A program made the position numbers and the translations under genes. A stretch of 64,000 nucleotides of DNA from Megalobrama amblycephala. Its lineage: Eukaryota; Chordata; Actinopteri; Cypriniformes; Xenocyprididae. The notes under the pieces are model-generated. The model did not search any database. It saw only the letters and a program-made list of their open reading frames with translations, and was not told where the DNA came from. This document shows, in pieces, positions 32,618 through 43,465 of this stretch; the stretch's first letter is position 1; each line of letters begins with the position of its first letter. The stretch spans positions 8,867,539 through 8,931,538 of the forward strand of contig NC_063050.1 in assembly GCF_018812025.1 (NCBI RefSeq), given 5' to 3'.

Positions 32618-34698
32618 AGTTCTGGGTGGGGATGTATTATCGCGCCGCCCGCCTGAGATAGAAGATCCCGTCTCAAGGGGAGCTCCATCGGAGCGCCGTC
32701 TATCATGGACACCAAGTCCGAGAACCATATTCGGGTCGGCCAGTATGGGGCCACCAGTATCAGGCTGACCCCTTCCTGGCGTACTTTCTCCAGGACTCGT
32801 GGGAGCAGAGCGAACGGGGGAAATGCGTACAGACGTAGCCTCGGCCACGTCTGTACCATGGCATCCAGACCCAGGGGTGCTGGATGCGTGAGGGAGTACC
32901 AGAGCGGACACTGGGTTGACTCTCCCGAAGCAAACAGGTCTACTTGTGCCTGACCAAAGTTTTTCCAAATGAGATCCACCACTTCTGGATGGAGTCTCCA
33001 CTCCCCGGGCCTCGGCCCCTGCCTCGACAGGGCGTCTGCCCCCACATTCTGACTCCCGGGGATATAGGCTGCCTTCAACGAAAGCAGTTTCCCCTGAGAC
33101 CACAGGAGGATCCGACGGGCCAAGTAATTTAGTTGGCGAGACCGTAGACCCCCCTGATGGTTTATATAAGAGACCACTGACATATTGTCTGTGCGGACCA
33201 GCACATGATGGTCTCTCAGGTCTGGGAGAAAGTGTTTTAGTGCTAGAAACACCGCCATCATCTCCAGCCGATTTATATGCCAAGAGAGTTGATGGTCCTC
33301 CCAAAGACCCTGAGCTGAGCGACCGCTCATGATCGCTCCCCAGCCCGTGAGGGAAGCGTCTGTCGTAAGCATTGCGCGACGACCAGAGGCTCCCAACGCG
33401 GGACCCTGGGACAGGAACCAGGGGTCTTTCCACACGGCTAGAGCACGAAGGCATCGCCGTGTGACTTTGATCATTCGAAAAGGGTTCCCCCTCGGGGAAA
33501 ACCCCCTGGTCCTGAGCCACCACTGTAGGGGTCTCATATGCAGGAGGCCAAAAGGAATTATGTTGGACGCAGCTGCCATTAGACCCAACAGTTTCTGAAA
33601 CTGTTTCACAGTGAGATACTGGCCTAACTTCACCCCTTTTACGGCTGACAGAACAGAGCTCACACGGGCAGGAGTCAGACGTGCCCGCATTGTTGTGGAT
33701 TCCCACATAACACCTAGATAATTGGTGGTCTGAGCCGGTATCAGCACACTCTTCTTGGCATTGAGCCTCAGCCCAAGCCTTTTCATGTGAGACAGAACAA
33801 CATCTCGATGTTGAACTGCTTGTTGCTCTGAGCGAGCTAGAATCAACCAATCGTCGATGTAATTCAGTATGCGAATGCCCTGGAGTCTCAAAGGAGCCAG
33901 GGCTGCATCCACGCACTTCGTGAATGTGCGGGGTGATAATGATAGGCCAAACGGAAGAACCTTGTACTGGTAAGCTTCGCCCCCGAAAGCAAACCTGAGG
34001 AACTTCCAATGAGAAGGATGGATGGACACATGAAAGTATGCATCTTTCAAGTCTATCGTCACAAACCAGTCCTCGGACCTGATTTGGGGAATGATCTGTT
34101 TGAGTGTAAGCATCTTGAATTTCAGTTTTTGTACAGACCGATTTAACACCCGTAAATCTATGATAGGACGAAGTCCCCCATCCTTCTTTGGAACTATGAA
34201 GTAGCAGCTGTAAAAGCCTGACAGCTTGCTGGGAGGAGGAACCCTTTCTATAGCTCCTTTTTGCAAAAGTGTCATAACTTCCTGTTCCATAACCAGAGAC
34301 TGCTCGGGGGTCACCACTGTGGGAAGGACCCCATTGAACCTGGGCGGGCGAGACCCGAACTGGATTCTGTACCCCTTTTCTATCATGAGCAGCACCCAAT
34401 TTGATATATTCGGTAGAGTTTTCCATTCTTCCAGAAAATCTACTAAGGGAACCAGTCTCTCGAGACTGGCCTCTGGTGTTTTTTGAGCACTTGGCTCGGC
34501 GCTCTGAAACGGCGTGCCGGCAGAAGTCAGCCGAATCAAGTGCAGGCCAACCCTCCTCAGAGGATTGGTGGGGACCCGACGCACACTGGATGGTAAAGAT
34601 AGCGTGGTCCCCGGAGGGCGCTGGATGGAAGCGGGGGCCAGGTGTTTCAACACCACGCTTCCTCCAGACGGGGGCCGCCCTCCTGGGTCCTGATCCAC
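32575..34698 (-). CDS. DIRS reverse transcriptase / RNase H
   Basis: The open frame of about 707 codons follows gag with a 5-base spacing but begins with GTG; the first ATG comes only about 100 codons in, right at the RT domain. RT motifs: VPKKDGGLRPIIDLR, FVTIDLKDAYFHV, GLSLSP and the YIDD active site. RNase H motifs: TTDASLTGWG, the glutamate in RLEMMAV, RTDNMSV and GADALSR. The frame is -1 relative to gag, and gag has TAAAAAG just before its stop (34713-34719), so production by ribosomal frameshift is possible. Product copies element RNA into DNA. Confidence 0.9.
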   Translation of the reverse strand: MDQDPGGRPPSGGSVVLKHLAPASIQRPPGTTLSLPSSVRRVPTNPLRRVGLHLIRLTSAGTPFQSAEPSAQKTPEASLERLVPLVDFLEEWKTLPNISNWVLLMIEKGYRIQFGSRPPRFNGVLPTVVTPEQSLVMEQEVMTLLQKGAIERVPPPSKLSGFYSCYFIVPKKDGGLRPIIDLRVLNRSVQKLKFKMLTLKQIIPQIRSEDWFVTIDLKDAYFHVSIHPSHWKFLRFAFGGEAYQYKVLPFGLSLSPRTFTKCVDAALAPLRLQGIRILNYIDDWLILARSEQQAVQHRDVVLSHMKRLGLRLNAKKSVLIPAQTTNYLGVMWESTTMRARLTPARVSSVLSAVKGVKLGQYLTVKQFQKLLGLMAAASNIIPFGLLHMRPLQWWLRTRGFSPRGNPFRMIKVTRRCLRALAVWKDPWFLSQGPALGASGRRAMLTTDASLTGWGAIMSGRSAQGLWEDHQLSWHINRLEMMAVFLALKHFLPDLRDHHVLVRTDNMSVVSYINHQGGLRSRQLNYLARRILLWSQGKLLSLKAAYIPGSQNVGADALSRQGPRPGEWRLHPEVVDLIWKNFGQAQVDLFASGESTQCPLWYSLTHPAPLGLDAMVQTWPRLRLYAFPPFALLPRVLEKVRQEGVSLILVAPYWPTRIWFSDLVSMIDGAPMELPLRRDLLSQAGGAIIHPHPELWKLWAWPLRGTGS

Positions 34699-34703
34699 AG
34701 ATA

Positions 34704-36194
34704 TCAGGACCGCTTTTTAGAAGCCTTCCGCGCCACAATAACAGCCCGCAGGTCTGTCTTGGGCTGAGAAGGCTTCTGTGAAGCCCGCCCCTGTCCCCAG
34801 AATCTACGTGGGGGAGCACGGGCGGCCACACTAATTTTTTGCTGCGCTCTGTGGTGCGCTGAGGAGCTCGTTGCGGGCCGAGACTGCTCCCGCTCAACAG
34901 TCTCGGCGGGGATTTTAGACCGGCGGGGGAGGAACCTCTGAAACGCCGCAGATTGTTTCTTGGTCTCCTGGAACCTCTCGACGACAGTTGTGACTGCGTC
35001 GCCGAAGAGGCCCACAGGAGACAGCGGCGCATCCATAAGGGCAGCTTTGTCTCTGTCCCTTATGTCAGAGAGGTTCAGCCACAAGTGCCTCTCCGTGGCC
35101 ACCAGGGCTGCCATAGAACGGCCCACTTCTTTAGCCGTCTCCTTAGTGGCACGGAGAGCCAGGTCTGTCGCCATGCGCAGTTCCTGGATGCACTCGAATG
35201 TGGCCTCCCCGCTGGTATCAGTTTCCCCCAGCAGGTCAGCCTGATAAGCCTGCAGCAGCGCCATAGTATGGAGACACGCTGCTGCCTGACCTGCCGCCGC
35301 ATAAGCCTTGCCCACCAAGTTAGATGTAGTTTTAAGGGGCTTGGTGGGCAGCGTCGGTGCTTTTAGGGACGATGCCGATGCAGGCGAGAGATAGCCCGCG
35401 AGCGTCTCTTCTACCCGGGGCATCGCCGCATAACCATGCTGTTTCAGCCCCACGATGTTACTGTAGATCGAGGTCTGGGGGCTGAAAACCCGATGTTGAA
35501 CGGGTCTGTTCCAAGATCTAGACACCTCAGTGTGTAGATCTGGAAAAAATGGTAAGCACCGACGTGGGGGTAGTGACCGCGCGGGGAGAAAGCGTTCATC
35601 AAGCTTGCTTTTTGGTCTAACGTCTCCCCGCTCTGCTTCTGGCCAGCTGATATTCAATTTGGCTACAGCTCTGGTCACTACCTCCAAGAGCTCCTCATGT
35701 GCGGGGGAAGAGGATGGCGGTTCCTCTTCCCCTGCTTCGACGCCCATCACATCAACCTCCTCAGATGAAGATAGATGAAGTGCCGATGTCTCTCCCCGCG
35801 GGGAAGAAACCGCTGAGCGTGCTTCCACCACGGCAGGAGAGACACTGGGTCTGGCGGCTGAAGGGAGAGATAGGGCGGGGCCCGTCTCAACCCCCGCCGC
35901 CAGATCCATCTGTGAACCCCACGAATGGAGTCTTCGCTCTGCCTCGGCAGCAGCGGGACCCGATCCGCGGGGAACACCAACCGAGGCACCCTCCTTATTA
36001 TCAAAGAGTGCCCGGCGAGATCTCAACACTCTCAGGGTGAGCTTCTCACAGTGCACGCAGACAGCCCCCTCGAGAGCTGCCTGCGCGTGCTCAACCCCTA
36101 GGCAAACGACACACAAATCGTGTGTATCCCCGTCAGGAATATAGCGAGTGCAGGGAAAAGCACACTTCCTGAATCGCTTGCCTTCATCCGCCAT
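34704..36194 (-). CDS. DIRS gag-like protein
   Basis: Starts MADEGKRFRKC at 36194; the open frame extends further up through a TA microsatellite that encodes YIYIYI, so the MADEG start just after it is preferred. It has 496 residues. The N-terminus is cysteine-rich (CAFPC, CVVCLG, CVHCEKL), suggesting a zinc-binding module, followed by an acidic, serine-rich linker and a helical middle (VETGPAL to LATERHLW). It ends KKRS with stop at 34704. The expected role is packaging of element RNA. The frame is intact. Confidence 0.75.
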   Translation of the reverse strand: MADEGKRFRKCAFPCTRYIPDGDTHDLCVVCLGVEHAQAALEGAVCVHCEKLTLRVLRSRRALFDNKEGASVGVPRGSGPAAAEAERRLHSWGSQMDLAAGVETGPALSLPSAARPSVSPAVVEARSAVSSPRGETSALHLSSSEEVDVMGVEAGEEEPPSSSPAHEELLEVVTRAVAKLNISWPEAERGDVRPKSKLDERFLPARSLPPRRCLPFFPDLHTEVSRSWNRPVQHRVFSPQTSIYSNIVGLKQHGYAAMPRVEETLAGYLSPASASSLKAPTLPTKPLKTTSNLVGKAYAAAGQAAACLHTMALLQAYQADLLGETDTSGEATFECIQELRMATDLALRATKETAKEVGRSMAALVATERHLWLNLSDIRDRDKAALMDAPLSPVGLFGDAVTTVVERFQETKKQSAAFQRFLPRRSKIPAETVEREQSRPATSSSAHHRAQQKISVAARAPPRRFWGQGRASQKPSQPKTDLRAVIVARKASKKRS

Positions 36195-36449
36195 TTTATA
36201 TATATATATATATATATATATTGTGTCTAGTGTGTGTATATGTATGTAGTGTTGTGAAACTCTTGTCCTCGGACAAAGAGGGGAGACAAACAAACACTAA
36301 ATAGGACGCACAAACAGCGATCACAAATATACACACAAGTGTTGCTGAAAACTCTTGTCCTCAGACAAAGAGTGAAACCACAATATTGGGTAGACAGACA
36401 AACACTAAATAAGACACACGGGATAACATGGAGCGCTTGCTGAAGATAG

Positions 36450-36626
36450 CAGAAGCTAGTGTTCTCTGCATCCGGGCATGCTTTATAGTTTCCTGGTCCG
36501 TGACGTCACCCGTCTCTGATGTCTCGTTACACGATTGGTTGGATACAGGAGTGCTTCAATGACGATATCACGCAGAAGGTTCCCAATGCGTTTCACGCAG
36601 CGTCGATAGTTCCCACGAAAGGGAAC
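36450..36626. repeat. right inverted terminal repeat of the DIRS element
   Basis: Inverse of the left repeat up to tgcgtttcacgcagcgtc, then the outer extension ending aaagggaac at 36626. For an element on -, this is the upstream end and carries the likely promoter. Confidence 0.9.
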
Positions 36627-36806
36627 TTGTGGATAGAGGATATGCACGTGACGTCACCGTCGACCATTACAACTGCGGTCATGCCTGCTAAGCGGCAAAA
36701 GACTGAGCGGCAGCATTGGTTTTCAGCGTGAATGCCGCGAAAAACACACAAAACAACCAGCTGAGGGAGCGCGTTCCGGCGGGAAATTGACATTGATGCA
36801 TACCCT
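36627..36806. other. flank between DIRS element and next TIR element
   Basis: Short GC-richer stretch. A small open frame starting MPAKRQKTERQHW at 36681 stops soon after; it may be a broken ORF start from another element. Function unknown. Confidence 0.3.
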
Positions 36807-39208
36807 CTATAGAGAATGAGAATTACGTCACAATTCGGGAAGGCGCCGCCATATTAGCAGGATACGCTATCCGTTGCTATGGCAACTTCTTCAGTGAACC
36901 CGAGATAAAGCGCAACAGAGAGAGAGAGCAGATTAATTTAATAAATACATTTTGCGATACAGCACAGTTTTATGGGAAGAAATGGAGGAGGAGAAAATGA
37001 AAGGAAAGGGGCTCTATCGGGAGAGACTAAATAACACCACGAGAGCTACAAACTGCGAGAGATCTTGTACTACACTTTTAATACAGTTCTGATGTTTATT
37101 ATTGTAAAAATAATACAGTTTTCGCCTACTGAGTCATAGACTAGTGATGTCAAGCAGTTTTTCTAAATAATGCTGCTTGCAAATAACTTGTACATAAAAA
37201 TGTACTTTTAATTGCTTAACACTCTGAGGTCTAAAAACGCGCCGGCGCGTTTTGCAGGTTTTTTTTCACATTGCAGCAAAACAGACTTAAAATACTCTGT
37301 CATTTTTTGTCATAGAGACATAAGTAATACATCAATTGGAACTATAGAATATCTCCTTTTATTTGTATACACTCAGAGTAAAAACAAAATGTTGTGCTTT
37401 TTGTAAAATAAAGAAAACTAACATGATGCGTGATCTCTCATCTCCCTCTGAACGAAGTCCAATCTGATAGTTCTCAGAAAATGAACTGTAACTTAGTGAA
37501 TACTAATCACAAAAAATTCATACTTATGTCTAACAAAACGTTGAAATGTCAGGTTTTAAATCGTGCAAGTCAAATCGAAAACAAACATTCTGTGTTTATG
37601 TAATCTGTATGAAAAGAGAGCCATGTCAGAAGTCCGTGATTCAGCTCATTACCCACTAATGCGGCCACACCCACGGAGCCAGCGCTATTCACAGGCAAAT
37701 TCAGAGACAACACATGCATTCATCATCTCAATCGTGTATTTATTGCCTTGAAAATTGTTTATCTGGATGAAAAAGCCATGGTTAGCGATCTCTGGAAGAC
37801 ATTCAGTAAATTCCTGTTTGTTTTCTTCTATTGATAAGTTTTAAGTGAGTTTTTGTTTCTTTAGCGCCCTCCGGCTGTAGTATGAATTGGTAAACACCAT
37901 TCATGGAATATCGTCTTCTTCTTAGGTGAATTTGTGGACTAAAATGCACAGAGCGCCCTCCGGCTGCAGTATGAATTGCAAACACCAGCGCTCATAGAGA
38001 TAACAATGAATATTAAATAAAAAATAACTCCTCTGTATAGAAAATTGACATAAACATATGAGAATCCTATATTTCTCCAAATGTGCATGCTTTTAAACTA
38101 AAAGCCTATATTCAGACTCTTTGCATCACAGAAATACATTATATTTTAAAGTATAATATAAAACCATTATTTTATATTGTAATAAAATTTTTCTGTATGT
38201 TTCATATACCATGATGAGCTTGAGACATCACAGAAGTTTTTTTTCACAGCCTACCTGACTGAAATGCCTCATTAATATGCAAGTCTTTTCAGGTCATTAC
38301 TATTCAATTCTTTTGTCTTCACAGGTGAGAATGAGCCATTATTCATGGAGATTCACGCCTCCTCGCATACCGTGTTTCTTGGCAAAAAGTGTCTTACAAA
38401 AACTAAATCAGTATATTGTTATAAATGAAAGAGTAGTTAGCATAATTTTTACATAATTTTGAAGCAAAAACTCTAGTCTACAACCTTCAATACCCAAAAG
38501 TCTTGTGAACACAGATTTAATATACTTTTATTGGCCTTATATCAGTGACTTAAGTTTTTTGTTTTTTCAGTAACCACGCATAAATGTTACTGCTACTGAC
38601 AGATGAGCCTAGAATATGAACGCAACACATTTAAATACACATGTTTTCCTCCCATAAAGAAAAAGACAGTGCCATTAAAATACCAAACTTAGTAAACACT
38701 ATACTAATAAAGCACAGAAAAATTGGTTTGTGCCGAATTTTTTATTTTTTTTTTTAATATCACTAGTAGGCTACATTAAGCAACGTTTCTCAACAGTTTT
38801 CTATGTGACGAAAACGCTCGTGAATAAACATGTTGCGTTCACATTATGGGCTCAACTTTACTTTATTAGTATAATGTTTACTGAGTTTGGTCTGTTAATA
38901 TCACTGTCTTTCTTAGTACATTAAGCCCCATTAAGCGTTTTAGAAGGTCCCTTGGTAACGCTCGGCGGTGTTATTTAGTCTCTCCCGATAAAGCCACTTT
39001 CCTTTCACTTCGTCATTATCCATTTCATTACATGAAACTGCGGCGTATCGCAAAATTGCAAACAAATATCACACTATTTCTCTCGGTCTGACCGTCTCAC
39101 TGTCAAAGTAACCATGGCAACGCTTAGCATATCCTGCTAATATGGCGACGCCTTCCCGAAATGCAACACGAGTCAAAGCGCTGTGACGCAACATTCTCAT
39201 TCTCTATT
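36807..39208. mobile_element. 2.4-kb element with long terminal inverted repeats
   Basis: The left end (atagagaatgagaat at 36809, then gggaaggcg, ccatattagcaggata) is matched inverted at the right end (tatcctgctaatatgg at about 39129, cgccttcccg, attctcattctctat at 39193-39207). Further in, gggagagactaaataacacc (37019) pairs with gttatttagtctctcccga (38970). No transposase frame is seen. Inside are a 20-base perfect palindrome at 37234-37253 and a short direct repeat (agcgccctccggctg at 37863 and 37951). Confidence 0.7.
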
Positions 39209-39309
39209 GTGTCGAGGCTTCGAAACAATCTGACACCCGTCTCAATGGTGACACCTAGTGGTCACTTGCACATGTTGCTCTGAAAAAACATTGACAACGA
39301 TTCAGACAA

Positions 39310-40773
39310 ATGCCCTGTCCAAATACCCACACTTGCGATCTTGGCCACTTAAGAGCGTGTGCACGCGACAGGAAGTAAGTGCACAAGGCTGTCCCATGTT
39401 TAAAAAATGCCCAAGTAGAGTGCTCTTAGAGGGTCATGAAACCCCCCTGTTTTACCCTGGTCGTTCACACCTCAAAGCTCAAAAAAGTCTGTTAAAATGG
39501 GCGTGTAAAACTCTGGAAAAGTGGGAGTGTAGAGGGGGGGGAATAGTGGAGAGAACAACCAATGAAGCACAGACATAGAACACACTCATTATACAGAATA
39601 ATGAATATTAATATATGAGCATGGAGAAATTGTCAACAAACTCCCAAGCACAAGGGAGAAATGCGAAAGAATATTTAATAGGTCTAATAATAGGCTACTT
39701 TGATTATGTTTACGAGCACTGCACTCTCAAAATCAGTCTTTTGTCTATTAGAATAATCACGTCGTCATGTTCAGATAGGCTACACCACTGTATCAGTGTC
39801 CAAGTTTGCACATATATTTCATTTGAAGAAGACTTGATGAAATATGTGTGCAAAACTACATCGTGCTGGTTAATGTTTGGTGCAGGAGAATGTGTGAAAT
39901 AAAAACTTTAAACACGGATACTTTATTCTGTATGAGCTATGATCCACGTGGCTAGTGTTGTTAAACACAACGCGGAGCTCCGTGTTGAAACCGATCATAT
40001 GCGCGCTCCGCGTGTATAGCATAACAGTGATGACGTCAGATTTTGTGACGTTGCTCCGACTTTGCTTTTCAAACTGGAAGTTAGAAATCGCTCTGAAAAA
40101 TGCAAAAATAACAAATTTTAACTTTTACATAAAATTAATGAGTACCTTTAGTGTTTTCAATGATGTGCATCCTATACATATCTGTTCACAGCTCAAAAAA
40201 TGTGTTCTGGGGTTTCATGACCCTTTAATGCACACTAAACCCACACTGGCTTGAATACCGCTTCAGAGCGGTAATCGAGGCTAAGCGTATCCCATCATGC
40301 ATTATGTTCGGGAACTCATATGCCCCAAAATCACGAGATGTCAAGGTAAACTGTAAGTTAAATTAATTATATATTACATATTATTTGGTAGTAAAATATA
40401 AAGTGTTGCACATTTTATTGATGCAAAAATGAGTAGGCTGTGTGTATTTTTCACATAATTTGACAGATTTTTATCACTTAAAGAAGCACCATCATTTTAA
40501 AATTGTGTCTTCTATTAATTACATAGCGACTGAACAGATGTGTATTCTAAAATGCAAAGTATTGAAAATAATAATTAAAAAAAAGCAGAAGCTGTAAACG
40601 CTTGCATTTTTTTGCAACACTATAAGTGTGTCCCATAGAGTAATCAAAAGCTCTACACACACTTGCAATATTCACACCTACTTGAACACTTGAGCCAAAT
40701 ACAGGAAATATGTCATGTAAGCAGACAAGTGGTCAAGTGCAAAGACCGCAAGTGTGGCTATTTGGACAGGGCA
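39310..40773. mobile_element. DNA element with CCCTGTCCAAATA inverted ends
   Basis: Left end gccctgtccaaatacccaca and right end inverse gccctgtccaaatagccaca match over about 30 bases. A second element (39430-40224) is nested inside. No transposase frame. The direct flanks (acaaat, aaaact) do not show a clear duplication. Confidence 0.7.
39430..40224. mobile_element. nested element with TTAA-type target
   Basis: Begins agggtcatgaaaccccc after TTAG (39426-39429) and ends with the inverse ggggtttcatgaccct before TTAA (40225-40228). This fits a TTAA-targeting (piggyBac-like) non-autonomous element with one mutated target base. Confidence 0.65.
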
Positions 40774-40824
40774 AAACTTCGACAAATTATAACCTACATG
40801 CTGTTTATGCCAAACAAAAAAAGT

Positions 40825-40930
40825 GTGTGGGGGAGTGGATAGTGATCTTGAGTGGCATGCTGTTGCCCTGGGTTCGAATCCTGATCAGAACAGTGTAAAT
40901 GCAGTAAAAACACCTTTTACAAACCCATTG
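40825..40930 (+). mobile_element. tRNA-derived SINE head
   Basis: A perfect polymerase III B box, GGTTCGAATCC, lies at 40871-40881, with an A-box-like gggagtggata about 40 bases upstream (40831-40841). No cloverleaf of a working tRNA could be folded by eye, so a SINE is preferred over a tRNA gene. The 3' part and tail are not clear. Confidence 0.6.
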
Positions 40931-41424
40931 CAAATGCTTTATTGAAAATAAAATATACTAAATGCAATTAACTAATAATATATTAAAATTGAATATGCTG
41001 TGTCTGTAAAATATTCATTTTCTTGTTTTCTTTGTTCCATGGCTGGCTTAGCTGAACAGGCCAATAAGAGACTATTATAGACCTATAATTAAAAAGAATA
41101 ATAGTAGCTAACTAATATTATTCTTTTTAATTATAGGTGTACTAATGTATAACTTAAAACGTCTACATGTATAAAACTATAGACACGATTTTTCTGTACA
41201 TTTTTGTACAGTTTTGTACAGTAATTCCATCTGAATGATTTGGTAACACTTCAGTCATTACTAGTGGGTTGCCATGATCTTTTCTTTAGAATGAATTATA
41301 CATTATGCATTATTCACATTAATTATGAACCTGTATATAGCAGTTCTTAGTAGTTCTCTGGGAGGAATGAAAAAAACAGTAGTTACTGATTAGCTAATAG
41401 TGAACTACGACCTTCAAAAAGAGA
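40931..41424. other. AT-rich spacer with a hairpin
   Basis: Nothing coding. Contains the perfect inverted repeat at 41081-41138. Confidence 0.4.
41081..41138. repeat. perfect 22-bp inverted repeat
   Basis: Arms 41081-41102 and 41117-41138 (acctataattaaaaagaat and its inverse) pair over all 22 positions around a 14-base loop. Could be the ends of a tiny element or a cruciform. Confidence 0.8.
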
Positions 41425-43018
41425 CAAACCAAAAGAGAAATAAGCACTAGTTCTTTGCTTAATGCACACAGAAATCATTAAAATCTCACATAAATCCCAC
41501 ACACTTAAGATATTTGACAGAACGTTTATAAAATCAAGCTCTTACCCGTTTCATCAACACCCGTGACCAGAGACAGCACCACAAATGATCAGGATGAAAC
41601 CAGTATTGATGTTTTCACACTGAATGACACGTGATTAACACATTATATTTTAATTTGAGCTTTTGACACCTCAACTATAGTGCTGATAAAACAGAAGAAG
41701 AGTTTTAGCTGATGAAATTAGACTAAAGGCATACAATTTAAACTGAGAGAAACTTTAAATCAGTCCATAAAGATGCTCATGTAATAATGTTTTCAAACTT
41801 GGTAATATCTATATTCAATCATACAGACAGTGATGACAAGGAATCTGTTCTTGAGAGACAGAGTAATTAATAGCTTGAATAACTATTTGCATATTCAGCC
41901 CAACTATCCTGGAATGGGAACTGATGGAGGCGGGATTGTAAAACACTGGAAGGTATTGCAGTAGCAGTGATGTAAAAAACATATTTCATCACCAGCATCT
42001 CCAACTGTGCATTTGAAAAACCTCCAATTCACTGATTGATTAATAGCAATAGAAGTTAAACAAAGAAGCTTTTTAATCGCCAGTGGCTTTGTTCTCGAAT
42101 GCATAATATGTTTTTAAACAGGGTCACAAACACAGTTTCCTCTTTAGCACAGTAAGTGAGAAAACCAAACGCATGAACTTTTGACAGCAGCATCACAGTG
42201 TGATCACGTGACCTTCATAAGTGATGGAGAGACACTGAGGGACGTCACACCCATGAGGAAGAGGAAATCAGTCCTGTCAGAGTAAAGTTTGAGGCCTTTT
42301 ATCACATGCCCAATATGGCGGCTCTAGTAATGGAAGCCCCGACTTCTAAATAAAAGTTACAATTTGAACCTGAAATAAATGTTGTTTTAACACTATTTAA
42401 GCATCAGAAACAACTGTGAAAAGTGAGCATTGAAATGATCCATGGATGAGTCAACTAAGACTACTAGCATTGAGAACACTAATTTATTGAATGAAAGATT
42501 AATTTAAAATGTTCAATGTTAAAAGTGTATTTACTAGAACATTTGTATTCCTACACTGACATAAAGAGGTTTACAGTGACACAAACAACAACAATCTAAT
42601 TGATAAACTATTAGCATTAACTGTAAGCCTTTATAATCAAACAAGTCAAGCAACAATATATTTTCATGACAATGTTGTTTGCTGGCCAAGTCTTTGACTT
42701 AAATTTGATTTTCCTCAATCTTCTCAAAATACTCCAGTAAATCTTCATCAGACACTCCTGTCAATCATCCAGGCTCCACCCACACAGTCACACGAGGACT
42801 GTAAAATGCCATCATACAGCATATTCCTGTTAGTCTGAGACAAAAATGAGACACAAATGAGACCCATTTACAAAGATTTACAAAGATAACCATTTTGAAA
42901 TGTTTAAAGGCACATATCATAGTCTGCAGTGATGTCGAGAGAAGAAAGACAGAGTGGGACATTTAATAGCACAAGATTAATCTCTATTGACTCTCAATGA
43001 GAAGAGCTGGACACTTAC

Positions 43019-43465
43019 AGTAACATTCTCATAAACTGTAACATTCTCATACAGAGGGATGTTCATTTTAGGAGCGTTGGTTGAACAGCCTTAATGGAAG
43101 AGAGATAGAAGAAAACATGAGAACCAGGAGAAAAAAGAAAACAAAACTAGTTACTGAAACAGTACATGTGTGAATCCTTCAGTGTCACATGACTCAGTCT
43201 GATGGTGCAGTTCTGCTGTTCATCTCCCAGATACTGAAGCCTCTGACTGTATTCAGTGTCCTCAGACAGATCTGGAGGCTCTTTTCCCTCTTGTAATGAG
43301 CCTTTGGTCCAGAACACTTTCATGATCTGATGTCCAGTAGGGTATGTATAAGTGCAGCTCATTATCACTGATGAGTCTGCAGTGCTGGAGGATGTTGAAA
43401 AGCAGAAATAAATCCGACTTACCCAAAATCATGAGCAGAAAGATCAGAGGAAGAGGAGGAGCCAT
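43019..43465 (-). pseudogene. Siglec-like wreck, copy A
   Basis: On -: start exon 43465-43423 (MAPPLPLIFLLMILG), a 46-base intron, then a truncated V domain from 43376 that begins at SSVIMSC and reads to SHMYCFSN, with stop at 43147. The first part of the V domain with the interdomain cysteine (HIC) is gone. The exon is cut exactly where YYFRF should be, so the key arginine is lost. Directly beyond, about 55 bases on, is a tail exon (43089-43019) that in copy B reads PLYENV and TVYENV; here a 7-base loss shifts the frame and gives a stop. All C2 and membrane exons are deleted between V and tail. Confidence 0.8.

Larger units (their letters stand above)
31178..36626 (-). mobile_element. DIRS-type tyrosine-recombinase retrotransposon, structurally complete
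   Basis: About 5.45 kb with three ORFs on -: gag-like, reverse transcriptase/RNase H, and tyrosine recombinase. Inverted terminal repeats are at 31178-31381 and 36450-36626. An internal complementary region at 31424-31532 joins the inverse of the left outer extension (31178-31227) to the inverse of the right outer extension (36604-36626), the DIRS1 hallmark that templates circle closure. There is no protease or DDE integrase, as expected. No direct target repeat is seen, also as expected for recombinase insertion. A TATA-like ctataaag lies in each terminal repeat (31342-31349 and its inverse near 36480). ORFs are open over full length, so the copy is young and may be competent. Confidence 0.92.

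Noticed and set aside
40825..40900. A functional tRNA gene
   Set aside because: Only the B box is perfect; no cloverleaf with acceptor and anticodon stems could be drawn.
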